A stretch of 64,000 nt of DNA, taken from Phyllostachys edulis. Its lineage: Eukaryota; Streptophyta; Magnoliopsida; Poales; Poaceae. A model generated the notes under the pieces. That model was not told the origin of the DNA, ran no database searches, and worked only from the letters and a program-made list of their open reading frames with translations. The DNA lies in contig CM070566.1 of assembly GCA_036346405.1 (NCBI GenBank), positions 46,659,452-46,723,451 on the forward strand, written 5' to 3'. The position numbers were made by a program, and so were the translations under genes. This document shows positions 12,396 through 24,599 of the stretch, one piece after another (position 1 is the first letter of the stretch; each line of letters starts with the position of its first letter).

Positions 12396-12404
12396 CAATG
12401 CAAA

Positions 12405-12709
12405 AGAATATCACAGCATTTATCTCAGAGATGCAACCGCTCGTGATAGTCGAGTATCACGACGGTTTCATCTACGCATCGCCCGTGCGATAGTCCACTA
12501 TCACGCACGGTTTCATCTACGCATCGCCTGCGATACTCGATTATCATAGATGGTTTATAGATGAAACCGCTCGATATTATGTATTACGACGGTTCGAAAA
12601 CCGCTCGTGATGACCACATGCATTATCGACCCATAAACTCGCACGGCTCACGAAACCGCCTGCGTGATGGCGTTACGAACCGCTCAGAAAGGCCTTTTAC
12701 GTAGTAGTG
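12405..12709. repeat. Right subterminal repeat array and right end of CACTA
   Basis: Copies of the ATCACGACGGTTTC/GAAACCGCTCGTGAT type lead into AAAGGCCTTTTACGTAGTAGTG, the inverted partner of the left end. Word variants here carry CATCTACGCATCGCC spacers not seen on the left, so the two ends have diverged. Confidence 0.85.
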
Positions 12710-15700
12710 CTCATATTTGCAATTCGATGCAAAGTCTAACAAGGAGTAGGAGAATTGCAAAGGGCGAGATGGATCTTCGCGTCGGGAATAAAGCAAGGGT
12801 TGCTGCAATAGCCGTCGGGACTTTGCCATTACTTTTGCCCTCGGGATTTATTATGGAATTAAATAATTGTTATTACGTTCCAGCCATGAGTAGAAACATC
12901 ATCTCTACCTCATGTTTGATGGCAGAGGGTTATAAGTTCATTATTGAGGACAATGGTTGTTCTATATTTTTGAATGAAATGTTTCATGGCTATGCTCCTA
13001 TTATGAATGGGTTATTTATTTTAAATCTTGATGATGCACCCGTCTATAATATTAATACGAAGAGGCTTCGCCCTAATGATATGAATTCCACTTTTATTTG
13101 GCATTGTCGATTGGGTCACATAAGTAAGAAACGTATGAAGAAGCTCCATGATGATGGAATTCTAAACTCATTTGATTTGGAATTATTTGAACCGTGCGAA
13201 TCTTGCCTACTTGGAAAGATGACCAAGACACCTTTCACTGGTCGGAATGAGAGGGCGTCCGACTTGCTGGCACTCATACATATTGATGTATGTGGACCAA
13301 TGAGCACGACGGCTAGAGATGGTTTTTAGTACTTCATTACTTTCACTGACGATTTTAGTAGATATGTATATATCTATTTAATGAGGCACAAGTCGGAATC
13401 CTTTGAAAATTTCAAGGAGTTCCAGAATGAGGTATAAAATCAACTTGGCAAGACAATCAAATCTTTACAATGTGATCGTGGAGGTGATTTTTTGAGCCAT
13501 GAATGTGGTGATCATTTGAAGCAATATGGAATTGTTCCACAGCTTACACTACTGGGCACTCTACAATGAAATAGGGTGTCCGAGCGGCGTAATCGGACCT
13601 TGTTGGACATGGTTCGATCGATGATGAGCCAATCAGATTTGCCATTGTCTTTTTGGGGTTACGCTCTAGAAACTGACGTTTTCACTTTAAATAAGGTACC
13701 ATCTAAATCAGTAAATAAGACACCATATGAGATATGGACTAGGAAGAGTTCTAGTTTGTCTTTTCTAAAAATTTGGGGATGTGATGTCTATGTTAAACGT
13801 TTGACATCTGATAAACTCACACCCAAGTCAGATAAATGCTTCTTTATAGGATATCCTAGGGAAACCAAAGGATATTATTTCTACAACCGAGAGGAAGGCA
13901 AGGTTTTTGTTGCCCGAAATGGTGTCTTTTTGGAGAAAGAGTTTCTTTCAAAAGGAGTCAGTGGGAGAAAGGTGCAACTCGAAGAAATTCGGGAAATGTC
14001 TGAAAGTGTTTCAACTTCTACTGAATCTCTACAGGATGAACAAAATATTGTTGAACCTGTAGATGCGGCATCAGCCCCATGTAGATCTAAAAGGCCACAT
14101 CAATTGCCTATAAGGTATAGGCATGACGTATTATTATTGAATAATGATAAGCCTAAGACTTATGAGGAAGCAATGATAGACTCAGACTCTGAGAAATGGC
14201 TTAGAGCCATGAAATCCGAGATAGACTCCATGAGAGATAGTCAGGTTTGGAACCTGGTCGATCCACTTGATGGTGTTAAAACCATTGAGTGCAAATGGAT
14301 CTATAAGAAAAAGATTGACATGGATGGAAATGTTCATATTCATAAAGCTCGACTAGTCGCAAAAGGGCTTTGACAAGTTCAAGGGGTTGACTACGATGAG
14401 ACTTTCTCATTGGTAGCGATGCTTAAATTTGTACGGATTATTCTAGCTATTGATGCATATTTTGACTATGAGATATGGCAAATGGATGTCAAAACGGCTT
14501 TTCTTAATGGAAACCTAGATGAGGATGTGTACATGACACAACCTGAAGGTTTTGTCGATCCAAATAATGCTAGTAAAGTGTGCAAACTTTAGAAGTCCAT
14601 TTATGGGTTGAAGCAAGCATCTCGGAGTTGGAATATACGTTTTGATGAGGAGATCAAAAGGTTTGGTTTTGTCAAGAACAAAGAAGAACCTTGTGTTTAC
14701 ATGAAGGTTAGTGGGAGATCACTTATAATTCTAATCTTATATGTAGATGACATATTATTGATTGGGAATGACATTCCTATGCTGGAATCCGTTAAGGCAT
14801 CATTGAAAAATAGTTTTTCTATGAAGGACCTAGGAGAGGCAGCATATATCTTAGGGATAAAGATTTATAGAGATAGATCGAGAAGGCTAATTGGATTAAG
14901 CCAAAGTACTTATATTGACAAGGTGTTGATTCGGTTCAACATGCAGGATGCCAAGAAAGGGTTTTTGCACATGGCATAAGTCTTATCAAGAGCCAGTGTC
15001 CTTCGACAACTGATGAACGAGACCGTATGAATGGTATTCCATATGCTTCAGCTATTGGATCTATCATGTATGCCATGATATGTCTTCGACCTTATCATAT
15101 GCTCTAAGTGTTACAAGCAGATACCAAGCTGATCCTAGTAAAGGTCACTGGATAGCTGTGAAAAACATCCGTAAGTACTTGAGAAGGACTAAGGATGCGT
15201 TCCTAGTTTATGGTGGTGATGAAGAACTCGTTGTAAATGGTTACACCAATACAAGCTTCCAAACCGACAAAAATGATTATCGTTCGCAATTTGGTTTTGT
15301 ATTCATTTTGAATGGAGGAGCAGTAAGCTGGAAAAGTTCCAAGCAAGAGATGGTAGCTGATTCTACTATAGAGGCCGAGTACATTGCGGCTTCTGAAGCT
15401 GCACAAGAAGGTATTTGGATAAGGAATTTCATTGCTAAGTTGGGTATGGTTCCGAGTGCCTCAAGCCCAATAGATCTCTATTGTGACAATAATGGAGCCA
15501 TTGCACAGGCTAAGGAGCCTAGATTCTATAAGAAGTCCAAGCATATACTCAGGCATTATCATCTTATTCACAAATTAGTGAATAGAGGAGATTTTAAAAT
15601 ATGCAAGATTCACAAGGATTTAAATGTTGCTGATCCGTTGACTAAGCCTCTCACACAGCCAAAGCATGAGGCACACACAAGAGCTATCAGTATTAGATAC

Positions 15701-15712
15701 TTAAATGATTGA
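12710..15712 (+). pseudogene. Copia pol (protease tail, integrase, RT, RNase H) with stops
   Basis: Resumes after the CACTA with HICNSMQSLTRSR. GAG_pre-integrase: WHCRLGHISKKRMKKLH then CESCLLGK. Integrase: HIDVCGPM, CDRGGDF and VSERRNRTLLDM supply the D, D and E, but stops interrupt at about 13327, 13435 and 13564. RT: WQMDVKTAFLNGNLDEDVY and YVDD at 14740-14751, with stops at about 14371, 14590 and 14977. RNase H (15080-15712): first Asp replaced (GYTNTSFQTD, usually GYTDAS), then STIEAEYIAAS, YCDNNGAIAQ and the final His region intact. Closest in kind to Angela/RIRE1. Not functional as read. Confidence 0.9.
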
Positions 15713-15732
15713 CTCTAGTGCAAGTGGGAGAC

Positions 15733-17415
15733 TGTTGGAAGTATGCCCTAGAGGCAATCATAGAGATGATTATATTTTGTTATGTTCATAATATTGGATA
15801 ATATGTTATCTTGTTCCTAGAATAATATTATTAATATTTATTATCAAGTATGTGGCTAGATTGTGAAACTCTGTATTTCTGCGATGATTATTCTTTAAAT
15901 GTTCCCTAGTCGGAAACATATGAGAACACATATGAATAGACTAGCATATGTATTGGTTGATGACTATGTTTCACAGGTCATAGATATGGAGATATGAAAC
16001 CAATAATATGGATACATGTTAGAGAACATGATGTTGGATAAGACCCACCTTGAGACACTATTGAGATTGTTATGATTTCATGTGTCATCAGTTGGTCTTA
16101 AGCAATGATGATGTATAATCCTTAGACCTGAGATCAGCATGGTTTCCTACATGTGTAATAGCACTCTTAGGGGTTGCCAATCGCTACTCGTAACTGGGTA
16201 GTTATAAAGGTAGCTTTCGGGTATACTATGAAACATGCAGAGAAATGTGACTGGTTGGATATGGGATTTGTACCTCCTAACATAATAGGAGAGATGTCTC
16301 TGGGCCCCTCGTTGTGGTCGGATAAAGAAAGTGCATGGCTATGCCACTAGTGGTCGAAGTGTCAACCACATGAAGTTATTCGACACCTGATCGAGAAAGT
16401 ATTAAACATTCCATGGATGACAAATAATCTCACCTGGAGTTCAACCAGATGTCGTGAGGCAAAGGGATAATACACAAACAGGTCATTTAGTTCGACTAGA
16501 TAGTACGACTAATATCTTTTAACCACACGTGGATAACCGCTTTCTAGGACCTCCTCTCTGGGAGTGGTCCTAGAGTGGTCTGGGAGTGGTCCTGGAGTGG
16601 TCCTGGAGAAACCTACCGAGGAGGTCCAATAGGACGTCTTGAAGAGGTTTGAAGGTGGTCCAGGAAATACTTGTGATCGAAACTAGTCGTATGGAGATAC
16701 GAACTGGTCGAACATAATCACTAACTGGTCGTAACTAAGTTTGGATTGGTCGTGACTAGATACGAGCTGGTCGTAAGTGATAAGGACCTGGTCATAAATC
16801 ATATTGCATAAGGTTCGTCCGATATATTCTAAGTGTGTTCGGGAATCGTTATATGCTGCTAGGTACCGCTAATGACTCATGGTCATAAAAGAGTTTTTGA
16901 GTCACAACCGATCACACATGAACCTACAGGGTCACACACTTAAAGGGCTAGGATTTGATTTGGATGGTAATCCGAATTCTTGTAGACCACGAGTTCCTAA
17001 TGGGCCTCAAGTTCGAGACCCGTCGTGGATGCCTATAAATAGAGGGGTGGTGGCATGGGGTGTAGGAAGCTTTTGAAGAATTCCCGAAACCATAATAGCC
17101 ATGCCTTCCTCAACCACGCCGCCGGCCCTACCACTCTAGCGTGTGGTGTCCCTGCCTCGTATGTGTGGATACCATGGAGGTGTTGTTGTGAAGCATCAAC
17201 ACTAGGATGATCCGCAACTCATGACGATCATCGGAGCAGGAGGAGAAGACACACGGCAAGTACGACTACGACGGCATCAACTCGCTACATCGACTCTACT
17301 TCCGCTATGAGTCGACGCGTCTAGTGGCAATCTCGTGACCTATTACTACCGGAGGTTCCTTAGTTGCGTGGCAGAATTTTTGTTTGTGCTATCGTAGCCT
17401 ACCCGTGATCCTTCA
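15733..17415 (+). mobile_element. 3' LTR of the Angela-type Copia
   Basis: Starts TGTTGGAAGTATGCC just after the polypurine stretch CAAGTGGGAGAC. The start is characteristic of grass Angela/RIRE1 LTRs. I end it at ...GATCCTTCA because the next base begins sequence homologous to the LTR of another Copia (see 17416). It contains several 11-14 bp near-repeats of GTGGTCCTGGAG (16560-16610) and ACTGGTCGTAA (16690-16790). Confidence 0.75.
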
Positions 17416-17489
17416 GCACAAGTGGGTCTTTGCGATTTTTCTAGGATTTAATTAGAGTATTGAATGGGCCAAGCCCAAAAACTCTAACA
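17416..17489 (-). mobile_element. Truncated 3' LTR of Copia copy A
   Basis: 74 bp matching the end of the 1048 bp LTR at 51510-52557, beginning at GCACAAGTGGG and ending CTCTAACA. The rest of this LTR is missing; it stops exactly at the end of the Angela-type 3' LTR, which suggests that element inserted into this LTR and its far side was later lost. Confidence 0.8.
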
Positions 17490-18041
17490 ATCCCCCACCA
17501 GAACCCAAAAGCACCATGAATTTGCCCATAATTCCAAAGTGATATTGATATACCAGTTTTTCGGTGGAGACCGGTTAAGGCTGAACATTCACCTAGAACC
17601 TCAAGTTACACTCGCCCATAACTACATAATAGACTAAGCCTTGAATTAGAAGTTTTGTGTGAACAAGTTTCACCTAAAGCCTTTGCTGATACTTGGCCGC
17701 CGATTGGCTACTCCTCGGGTAAAGCATATAGGTCATACTCTTGTGTCTCTTCATGAGCTTCTTAGAGATCACCCACATCTCATGGACGACTACGACTAAC
17801 AGTCGGGCTCATATAAGTGTGTTCTTACATGAATAACCAGTAAGACGGTATTTTGCTGTTAAGCCTCGGAACACATTAAGAGAAAGTCATCCTGCCTTAC
17901 AGTAATTAGATTATTGCATCTCCAACGGAGTGAGATATAAAGTAAGAATATACTCTACTATTACCCAAACAGTTTGTTTTTCCCAAGTCCTATTTCACGG
18001 GATCTCCGATCATATAGGTTTGGGTTACCACTGTGTGTAAC

Positions 18042-18648
18042 TCACATGGGTCTCATTTCCATCTCCTTCGATGCAATTTCAATCACATTCCATGATAGTC
18101 CCTTTGTAAAGGGATCTACTAGATTTTTAGCTGTTTGGATATAATCCACATCTATCACTCTAGAGTTTCTCAATTTTCCGATAGACTTCAACCGCCTTTT
18201 CACATGTCTTAAGGATTTCATATTATCTTTTGCGCTTGTCACTTTTATGATAACTGTTTGGTTATCATAGTACATAAGGATAGCTAGAATTGGTTTTTCA
18301 ACCACTGGTAAATCCATCAAGAGTTCTCACAGCCATTCTGCCTCAACAGGGCTATGTTTAATGCTGTGAGTTCTAACTCCATGGTTGACCTTACTAGTAT
18401 GGTCTATTTGCAAGACCTTCATGAGACAGCAGCACCGCCAAGAGTGAATACATATCCACTCATAGCATTTATCTCATCAGCATCAGAAATCAAATTGGAA
18501 TCACTATATCCCTCAAGTACACTAGGATAACCAGTATAGTGAATTCCATAACTTATTGTACCTTTCAAATAGCGCATACCCCACTCAAGTGCGCGCCAAT
18601 GATCATATCCCGGATTAGCGGTAAACCGGCTCAATTTGCTTACAGTAA
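18042..18648 (-). pseudogene. Copia RNase H, copy A
   Basis: Two minus-strand pieces: 18648-18419 (FTANPGYDHWRALEWGMRYLKGT, EGYSDSNLISD with the first Asp) and 18320-18042 (YDNQTVIIKV with the catalytic Asp, LRHVKRRLKSI with the His, NLVDPFTKGL). A frame change lies between. The upstream part continues at 28899 beyond the inserted element. Confidence 0.85.
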
Positions 18649-18651
18649 AAG

Positions 18652-21162
18652 TGTAGGACCGGAAAGGCGACTAGAGGGGGGGGGTGAATAGACGCTTTCT
18701 CTAATTTTCACCTCGATCGAACTCAACACTACTTTCACTCCAATAGCTATAAAAGCTATGAAGATGTGTATACAGGCACAGCGGATGACCTGTGTTGAAT
18801 CCGATCAAACCCCTTTCCCTCGGTAAGAATGGCAGCAGAGCTCAAAATATAATTCGTAATGGCGATTAGAACAGAGACAAACCAAATTAAACAAATAGAA
18901 GAAAAGGCACTGCTGGTGCTCAATCATAAACAAGAAATGACTAAAAGAGCATAACTCATGTGATTACTCACAGCAAGAAAATCAGCATGTATAGCTGCCA
19001 CAAGCACCATGTCACAGCCACACCGGCCTCTGTTCTTGAGCATAAGACAATACCTTCCAGCTGCTAGCTAACCAGCGAATCACCGATGCTCAAGATCGGA
19101 CAAGCAAAAACGCGGCACACAAAATCGCAGCTAGCCAATACATCTACTTATCTCTCAAGGACACAACACCAAGCAGATCAATAATGGCGGACGCAAGCAC
19201 CAGACCACAAGGAGCCTGGCCGATGCATAAAGGAACTAAAATGGCGATCACTGTATTGATGAAGCAGGCAATAAAATAATCAACAGTTCTTATCATTACT
19301 AGCAATAGAAAAATCAAACAAATGACCGACTAATTCCATACAACATCAAACAGATAGCAACACCGATGCAAATAAATAAAAGGATCTTGTAATTTCGCTT
19401 AGCTACGGCTACAAACAGCCGCCACCTATTGATCGCATAAGCAATAAAGAAGGCCAAAATTTAATGCATGAACAGGTTAAGTCCTTACAAGGTGCAGAAC
19501 ACACACATCGACAATGAACACACGAGGCTACAGGCAAAACCGCCAGGACTCGGGTATTATGGGATACAGGCGCTGGCCGCCGCCAAGCTTCGAAATAGGC
19601 GGCAAACAAAGAACTCGCAGTTCGATTTTTTCAATGGAGCGGCTACCACCAGTGACTACCGATTTGAGCAATAACAATAAGAAACAACCGCGCAATAAGA
19701 AACCGGCGCCGCCACAGAAGCTATGCAGTGCCGCCTCCAAATACTGATTTCAGTGCATTCAAAGAGGCAAAAGGAACTGCTGCCGATTCATACAAGCCGG
19801 ATCTGAAATTCTGAATAGCAAAACAAGAAAATAGCGGCCCAAGCAGTCAAAAAGATGGAGATCAAATCAAACAGTAAATCGTCAGAACTTGGATTGATTC
19901 AATGGAACAAAACGATTTTTCTATCGGCACACACACAGGAGCAGCAGCCAAAGTTCACACACAAGAAATAAAAACGAACTACTGCTGCGCACAAACCGAG
20001 ATGCAGCCAAGGAAAATAAACAAACTGGAGAACAGGCAGCAGCCGCCGCCACTCTGCTTTTCTCTCAGGCCTCAACACAGGCGCGCCACAGGGTTTAGCT
20101 TTTCTAAACGGCGCACAGGCTGCCAACCCCCAGCGGCAAGAACAAGCCGCCGACCCGATGCTTACAGGACATCGCCACCAGCTCTCTTTTTCAGGGCTAC
20201 AGGCACGCCATCAAAGGCCGCCGCCACAGGCTGATTTTTCTCACGGGCGCTCAACTATTTTCTCCAAAGGGACAGGGGGCGCCGCCACACTGGCTCCAAA
20301 AGCCCCTGATTTTTCCAAAAGCAGCCCCAAAACCCTAAAGTCCTATCTCAATTTTATATAGGACAGCTCTTAACCCTAAAACCCTTTTAGAATTAGAACT
20401 AAACCTAATGGGCTTCCGTTAAGGCCCAACATCAACTAACACCCACGCACGCATCTCAAAGCGCCGTTTCATCGTCAATGATCTAAACCGCTTCACCATG
20501 CGCCGACCACACCGCTGCTTAGTCAAAGGTCACCAAGATGGTATTTGGTAAAATTACCAAAATACCCCTTCTCGATCTTTTCCAAGACCGAGTCCAATCC
20601 AATAAGCAATCGCCGCTTCGCCACGTGTAGGTTGATCAACGGCTCCATGTCGTCAAGTCTCTCCCGTCCGGATCCCACCAAAGACCATCGAGCACTTGTA
20701 ACGACTCGCGCCGCTTGATCCAACCAACAGACCGAATCGCCTGCTCGGTCATCCTTATCCATTCGCGCCATGCTTGAATTCATTGACCTCACCCGCATCC
20801 ATGATCGCTCGGACCTCGGCTCTCCAAGCTTAGTCCCGATCCTCCTCGCCGCTGACCGTCGTTGACCTTCAAGCCACCGCACAACAATAGACAAGCAAAC
20901 ACGAATCCGGAACAAGTTCTTCACAACTTGACCCACGTTAGTCAAAACATGCATCATGCAACACATATGCCATGAAACCCATGAACTTGACCTAACCCAT
21001 AATCAACTCACCACTTATATCAACATTCAAGACAAAAGCGGTTGACCGCCACGACCGACAGATCTAAAACTTTGTGAAAAACAGTGAAACTTCAAACCAA
21101 AAGCCACATTGCCAATTGTTTCATCATCCTAAGATCATGGGCATATCCCCATGATATCCACA
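18652..21162 (-). mobile_element. 3' LTR of family B element (left)
   Basis: 2511 bp, matching 26402-28893 end to end with many short differences. On the minus strand it starts TGTGGATATCATGGG and ends CGGTCCTACA. A minus-strand TATA-like word (TATATAAAATTG) sits near 20350-20362. Plus-strand open frames in it are not conserved in the partner LTR and are not genes. Confidence 0.85.
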
Positions 21163-24100
21163 ATCTCCCCTTGATGAACACATTGGCAATCTCTCGAAAA
21201 ATGTAAGTTTGTGGTTTAAAAAGTAAAGTACTCGCAGTTTTCGCACAAAGGCACAACTTGGTCCAAAAGCAAGATAAAGCAATGGAAAAGACCAAGCTGG
21301 CTTCAGAATAGCATAGGTAAGTGAGATAAGGCAAAAAGAAGCAAGAAAGCTTCAAATTCCAGATAATCGACAAAAATCTCACTTAAGGTCCAAATGAAAG
21401 AACAATTGTTCTATTTGACCTTTGATCATTGTGAGTCTTCAAGAATTGCAATTCAAGTTCAGAAAAGACAATAAGACCAAAAGAATGCAATATGAATGCT
21501 CCCCCTCACTATGATCATCATTTTAAAAGAGAGAATAAGACATTTCAATTTCTCCATTTCTCCCCCTTACAAAACTACTCCCCCATAACTAAAAAGCTCT
21601 TTATTAACAATACATTTTCGCTATATCTTCTCCCCCTTTGACAATGGATTCATCAAGGAATCATCCCTTTCTCTCATCCAGAGATGACAAATGCACAAGA
21701 AAGGAAGAAGTAAAAGAAAGAGCATGCATGAAATGCAATGGGGTGGCTTCATTTTTGTTTTGATTTTTTTTTTCACTTTTTAGGTAAAAGAAGCTTTGGA
21801 GATTACTCAATTGAACAGGCTAGCATTTCTACCATCACTCAAGATACAACAAGTCCGACAAAGCTAGCAAGATCATGATAAGATATATATAACAAAGCTA
21901 GGCTAATGAGCTCAATATATCACATGTTGTTGGGTAAAATTAAGCAACGCTTCAAAATTAACAAGTTCAACAACAGGTATCCTAAAGTGATAATGGCCTT
22001 GTCAGAATGTCAATGTGAGATCAATAAGCTAGCAAAGGCCATCTAGGAGACAAAAAGTTCTAAATTGAATCAATTAGCTCAACTTTTGTCAAAAGCCCAA
22101 ATTTCAACTATTTTTCATTTGCAATGAATATTCAAGTTGATAAAAGGTTTATCTTAGTAAAGAAGATCCTGGACTAGGAGCCATCCACAATCTCTTCCTA
22201 AGCTTTAACCAATTTGACAATATGTATTTTTAGCCATGTGCTAGATCTCAAGCCTCACTACGACCATCCCAAGCAACAAAAGCTTAAAAGAGTGGTCTAG
22301 GTCATCCAAAACTCCCCCTGAGTTCATGCCTAGTACAATGGCAAGCCGTCTCATGAGAAAGAATTGGTGAGATCAGTTTTTTCGCACAAAAGAGATCATT
22401 TTTCATTTTGCACAAGGGCTGTTTTAGATTCTTTAATGAACTGAAAGCTCAAAGATGTTCAATTCTAGATTCCAGAGCTAACAAAGCAATTTTGACAGGC
22501 CAATGTCACAAAAGGATCACTAATTGTGCAACTAGCTAAAAGATCCACAAATTGCAATTTTCGCCAAGTTAATTAACAGTTCTAGCCCATATAGTAAAGA
22601 CATTGTCGCACATGTGAAAGCATGATAATTCTAGCAAGTCAAAGAACTAGACACAATCTTGAGCAAGAAATGAATTACTAAAGCTCAAGAGAGTAATAAG
22701 CAAAGCTTCATCAATTTAAAAGACAGAAGCGGTAAAGCTTATATAACAATGCATCTTTTTGGATTTTTCATAAGTATGCAATATGATACAATGAGATGCA
22801 CAAAAGATGTAAAAGCCTAAAAGGTTCACAAAAGAACTAAGAAAGTTCCCAAAAGAACCAACTCCTCCTCAAACCAACCCATAGGGATAAATTATCCCTA
22901 ACTTGCATCTCAAGGTGGCAAACCTTGTTGAGTCAAAAAGCTTTGAAGGGAGATCTGCCAATAGTGCCAAGAACTCCACAAAAACTAGCACAAAGACTTC
23001 AAACACCACAAGATCTCTAGGGACAGCAACTCGAAAAGCTAGGGAGCGAAACTCAAACACTAAAAAGCTTACAGGCAACTCAAAAACCTGCTAACACTAG
23101 TGATTGGGAGACAAGCTCGACCTAGGTCAGTGAGAAGAATGCATCCTAGCAAATCATGAGATAAGAAGAGTGCCTAGAAAAGACACGCTAGAACAGAGCC
23201 TCCTATCTACCTTGAATGTAACAAATCCAACACCGACACAAAACAGATGCTATGCAAGGTAGACTAGGAAACCATACACAATTGTAGGGTATAGAAGCTC
23301 GAACTCGAGTCCCATCGCTTGGCGGTGAGATGTAGTCATGATGGATGAAGATCCAATCCTTGAAGCTTCGTAAGATAGTTGCGCCACCCATCATCCTCAT
23401 CTCACATTCCTTCGTCTCCAAGAAGTGATAGTCATCATTGAAGGCACAAATGAAGAAGAACCAACAGCTTGAAATCATGAATCACATGTTCTTCTTCTCA
23501 ACTGAAAAGACTATACCAAAGAGACAGAAAAGTCTATGCCTTGGTACTGGGTTAGTGAGACAATATCTGAAGAAACAGTACCAAGACACATGACTAGCAA
23601 GGATAGCAAAAGATGATCCAAAGCTCATTTAAGCATATAATCAACAGTTTAAGATATGAGCATGGAGATAGACAAGATAATTTCAGCACATGCTATCCAA
23701 GATATGATAAAGCTCAACCTATCCTCAATCCACAATAAGGCATAGGAGCAACCAAACAAGCACATAGCATATCACCCATCATATACACAGTCGAAAGCAA
23801 GCTAGTGAAAGCTATGGCAAGACTCATGCATCCACAATTAACAGTAAGGCACAATAACCATGTAAGCATAAAGCATTTTATAGAACAAGTCATGGATAAG
23901 GAATGCTAACATGGATATCAAATGAACATGTGGATACATACAACAAAAATCAACACGAGCAAGATAAATCATGTACAGATAGCACAGGCTCATGAAGACC
24001 AGACCAAACTTATACACCCATGGAAATAATGAATAGCAATTTGGCCCATGGATACATAAACAAGGAAAAGACATGATAAAGGATATCAAAGAAGTAACAC

Positions 24101-24599
24101 ATGCCAAAAAGGTACAAGTGAGCACAAAGACAAGCACAATATGCCAAGTATGAATAATCATGAAGATAAGGGCATGAAGGTATAAGATAGCTCACCAAAC
24201 AGGTGTAGATGCCAATCATTAAAGCACATGCCTCTTGGATGCCATCGTTGAGGTGGAGAACCATCAAGTGTCCCGATCATGTGATGAAGCAAAAGATCAG
24301 AATCTTTAAGTCCATGTTCTCCAACCCGTGTTCTCGGTACCTACACATGAGAAAGGCAAGGTGTCCGAAGTCTTGGGTCCCGAAGGGTTAGAGAGCAAAT
24401 GCTTGGGAACCCAAACCTTGGACACACCACCACCAGAGGCGGTCGAACCATTATGTGAGTTAGCATGATGCAAATGATGGTCCATGCAAGAAGATCCAAT
24501 CTCATCCTTGAAGGCACGCCATGAGTGGACAACTCGATGAGGAAAACGAGGTCCAACTCTAGAAAAGCAAGGATGGCCTTGCTTGAAAGCACCATGATG
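21163..24599 (-). other. Interior of family B element without recognisable genes
   Basis: AT-rich, A-rich on the plus strand. After the polypurine tract near 21163 there are runs such as GGGGGAGAAG on the minus strand near 21630, common in the 3' part of some grass Copia/non-autonomous elements. Short minus-strand open frames at 22869-23078, 23203-23478 and 23838-24267 show no motif I recognise. No RT, integrase or RNase H signature was found on either strand. Confidence 0.5.

Larger units (their letters stand above)
3673..12709 (+). mobile_element. CACTA (En/Spm-type) DNA transposon, two gene cassettes
   Basis: The ends are inverted: left ACTACTACGAAA (the first base, 3673, is G where C is expected), right TTTACGTAGTAGTG. 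Inside the ends both sides carry GGCCTTT and GAGCGGTTC. Subterminal arrays of a short palindromic word (ATCACGAGCGGTTC and its complement, with variants) occur at about 3690-4060, 8128-8395 and 12405-12700. Two gene regions follow each other, a tnp2 transposase relative and a Transposase_24-like plus Ulp1-like gene. It sits inside Copia codons: left flank reads Ser-Val-Ala, right flank His-Ile-Cys-Asn. A clean 3 bp target duplication is not visible; the left junction differs at three adjacent bases. Confidence 0.9.
2731..17415 (+). mobile_element. Copia LTR retrotransposon (Angela/RIRE1 type), interrupted by a CACTA element
   Basis: Gag at 2731-3672, pol at 12710-15712 and a 3' LTR at 15733-17415 are in order and on one strand. 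Protease-integrase-RT-RNase H order is the Copia order. Reading stops in the protease active-site motif at 3672 and resumes with the next codons at 12710; the 9 kb between is a CACTA transposon. The polypurine tract GTGGGAGAC precedes the 3' LTR. The 5' LTR is not found. Many stops make the element dead. Confidence 0.85.

Noticed and set aside
12664..12715. ATG start for the pol open frame at 12664
   Set aside because: The first codons lie in the CACTA right end; the Copia sequence starts at 12710, so this ATG is accidental.
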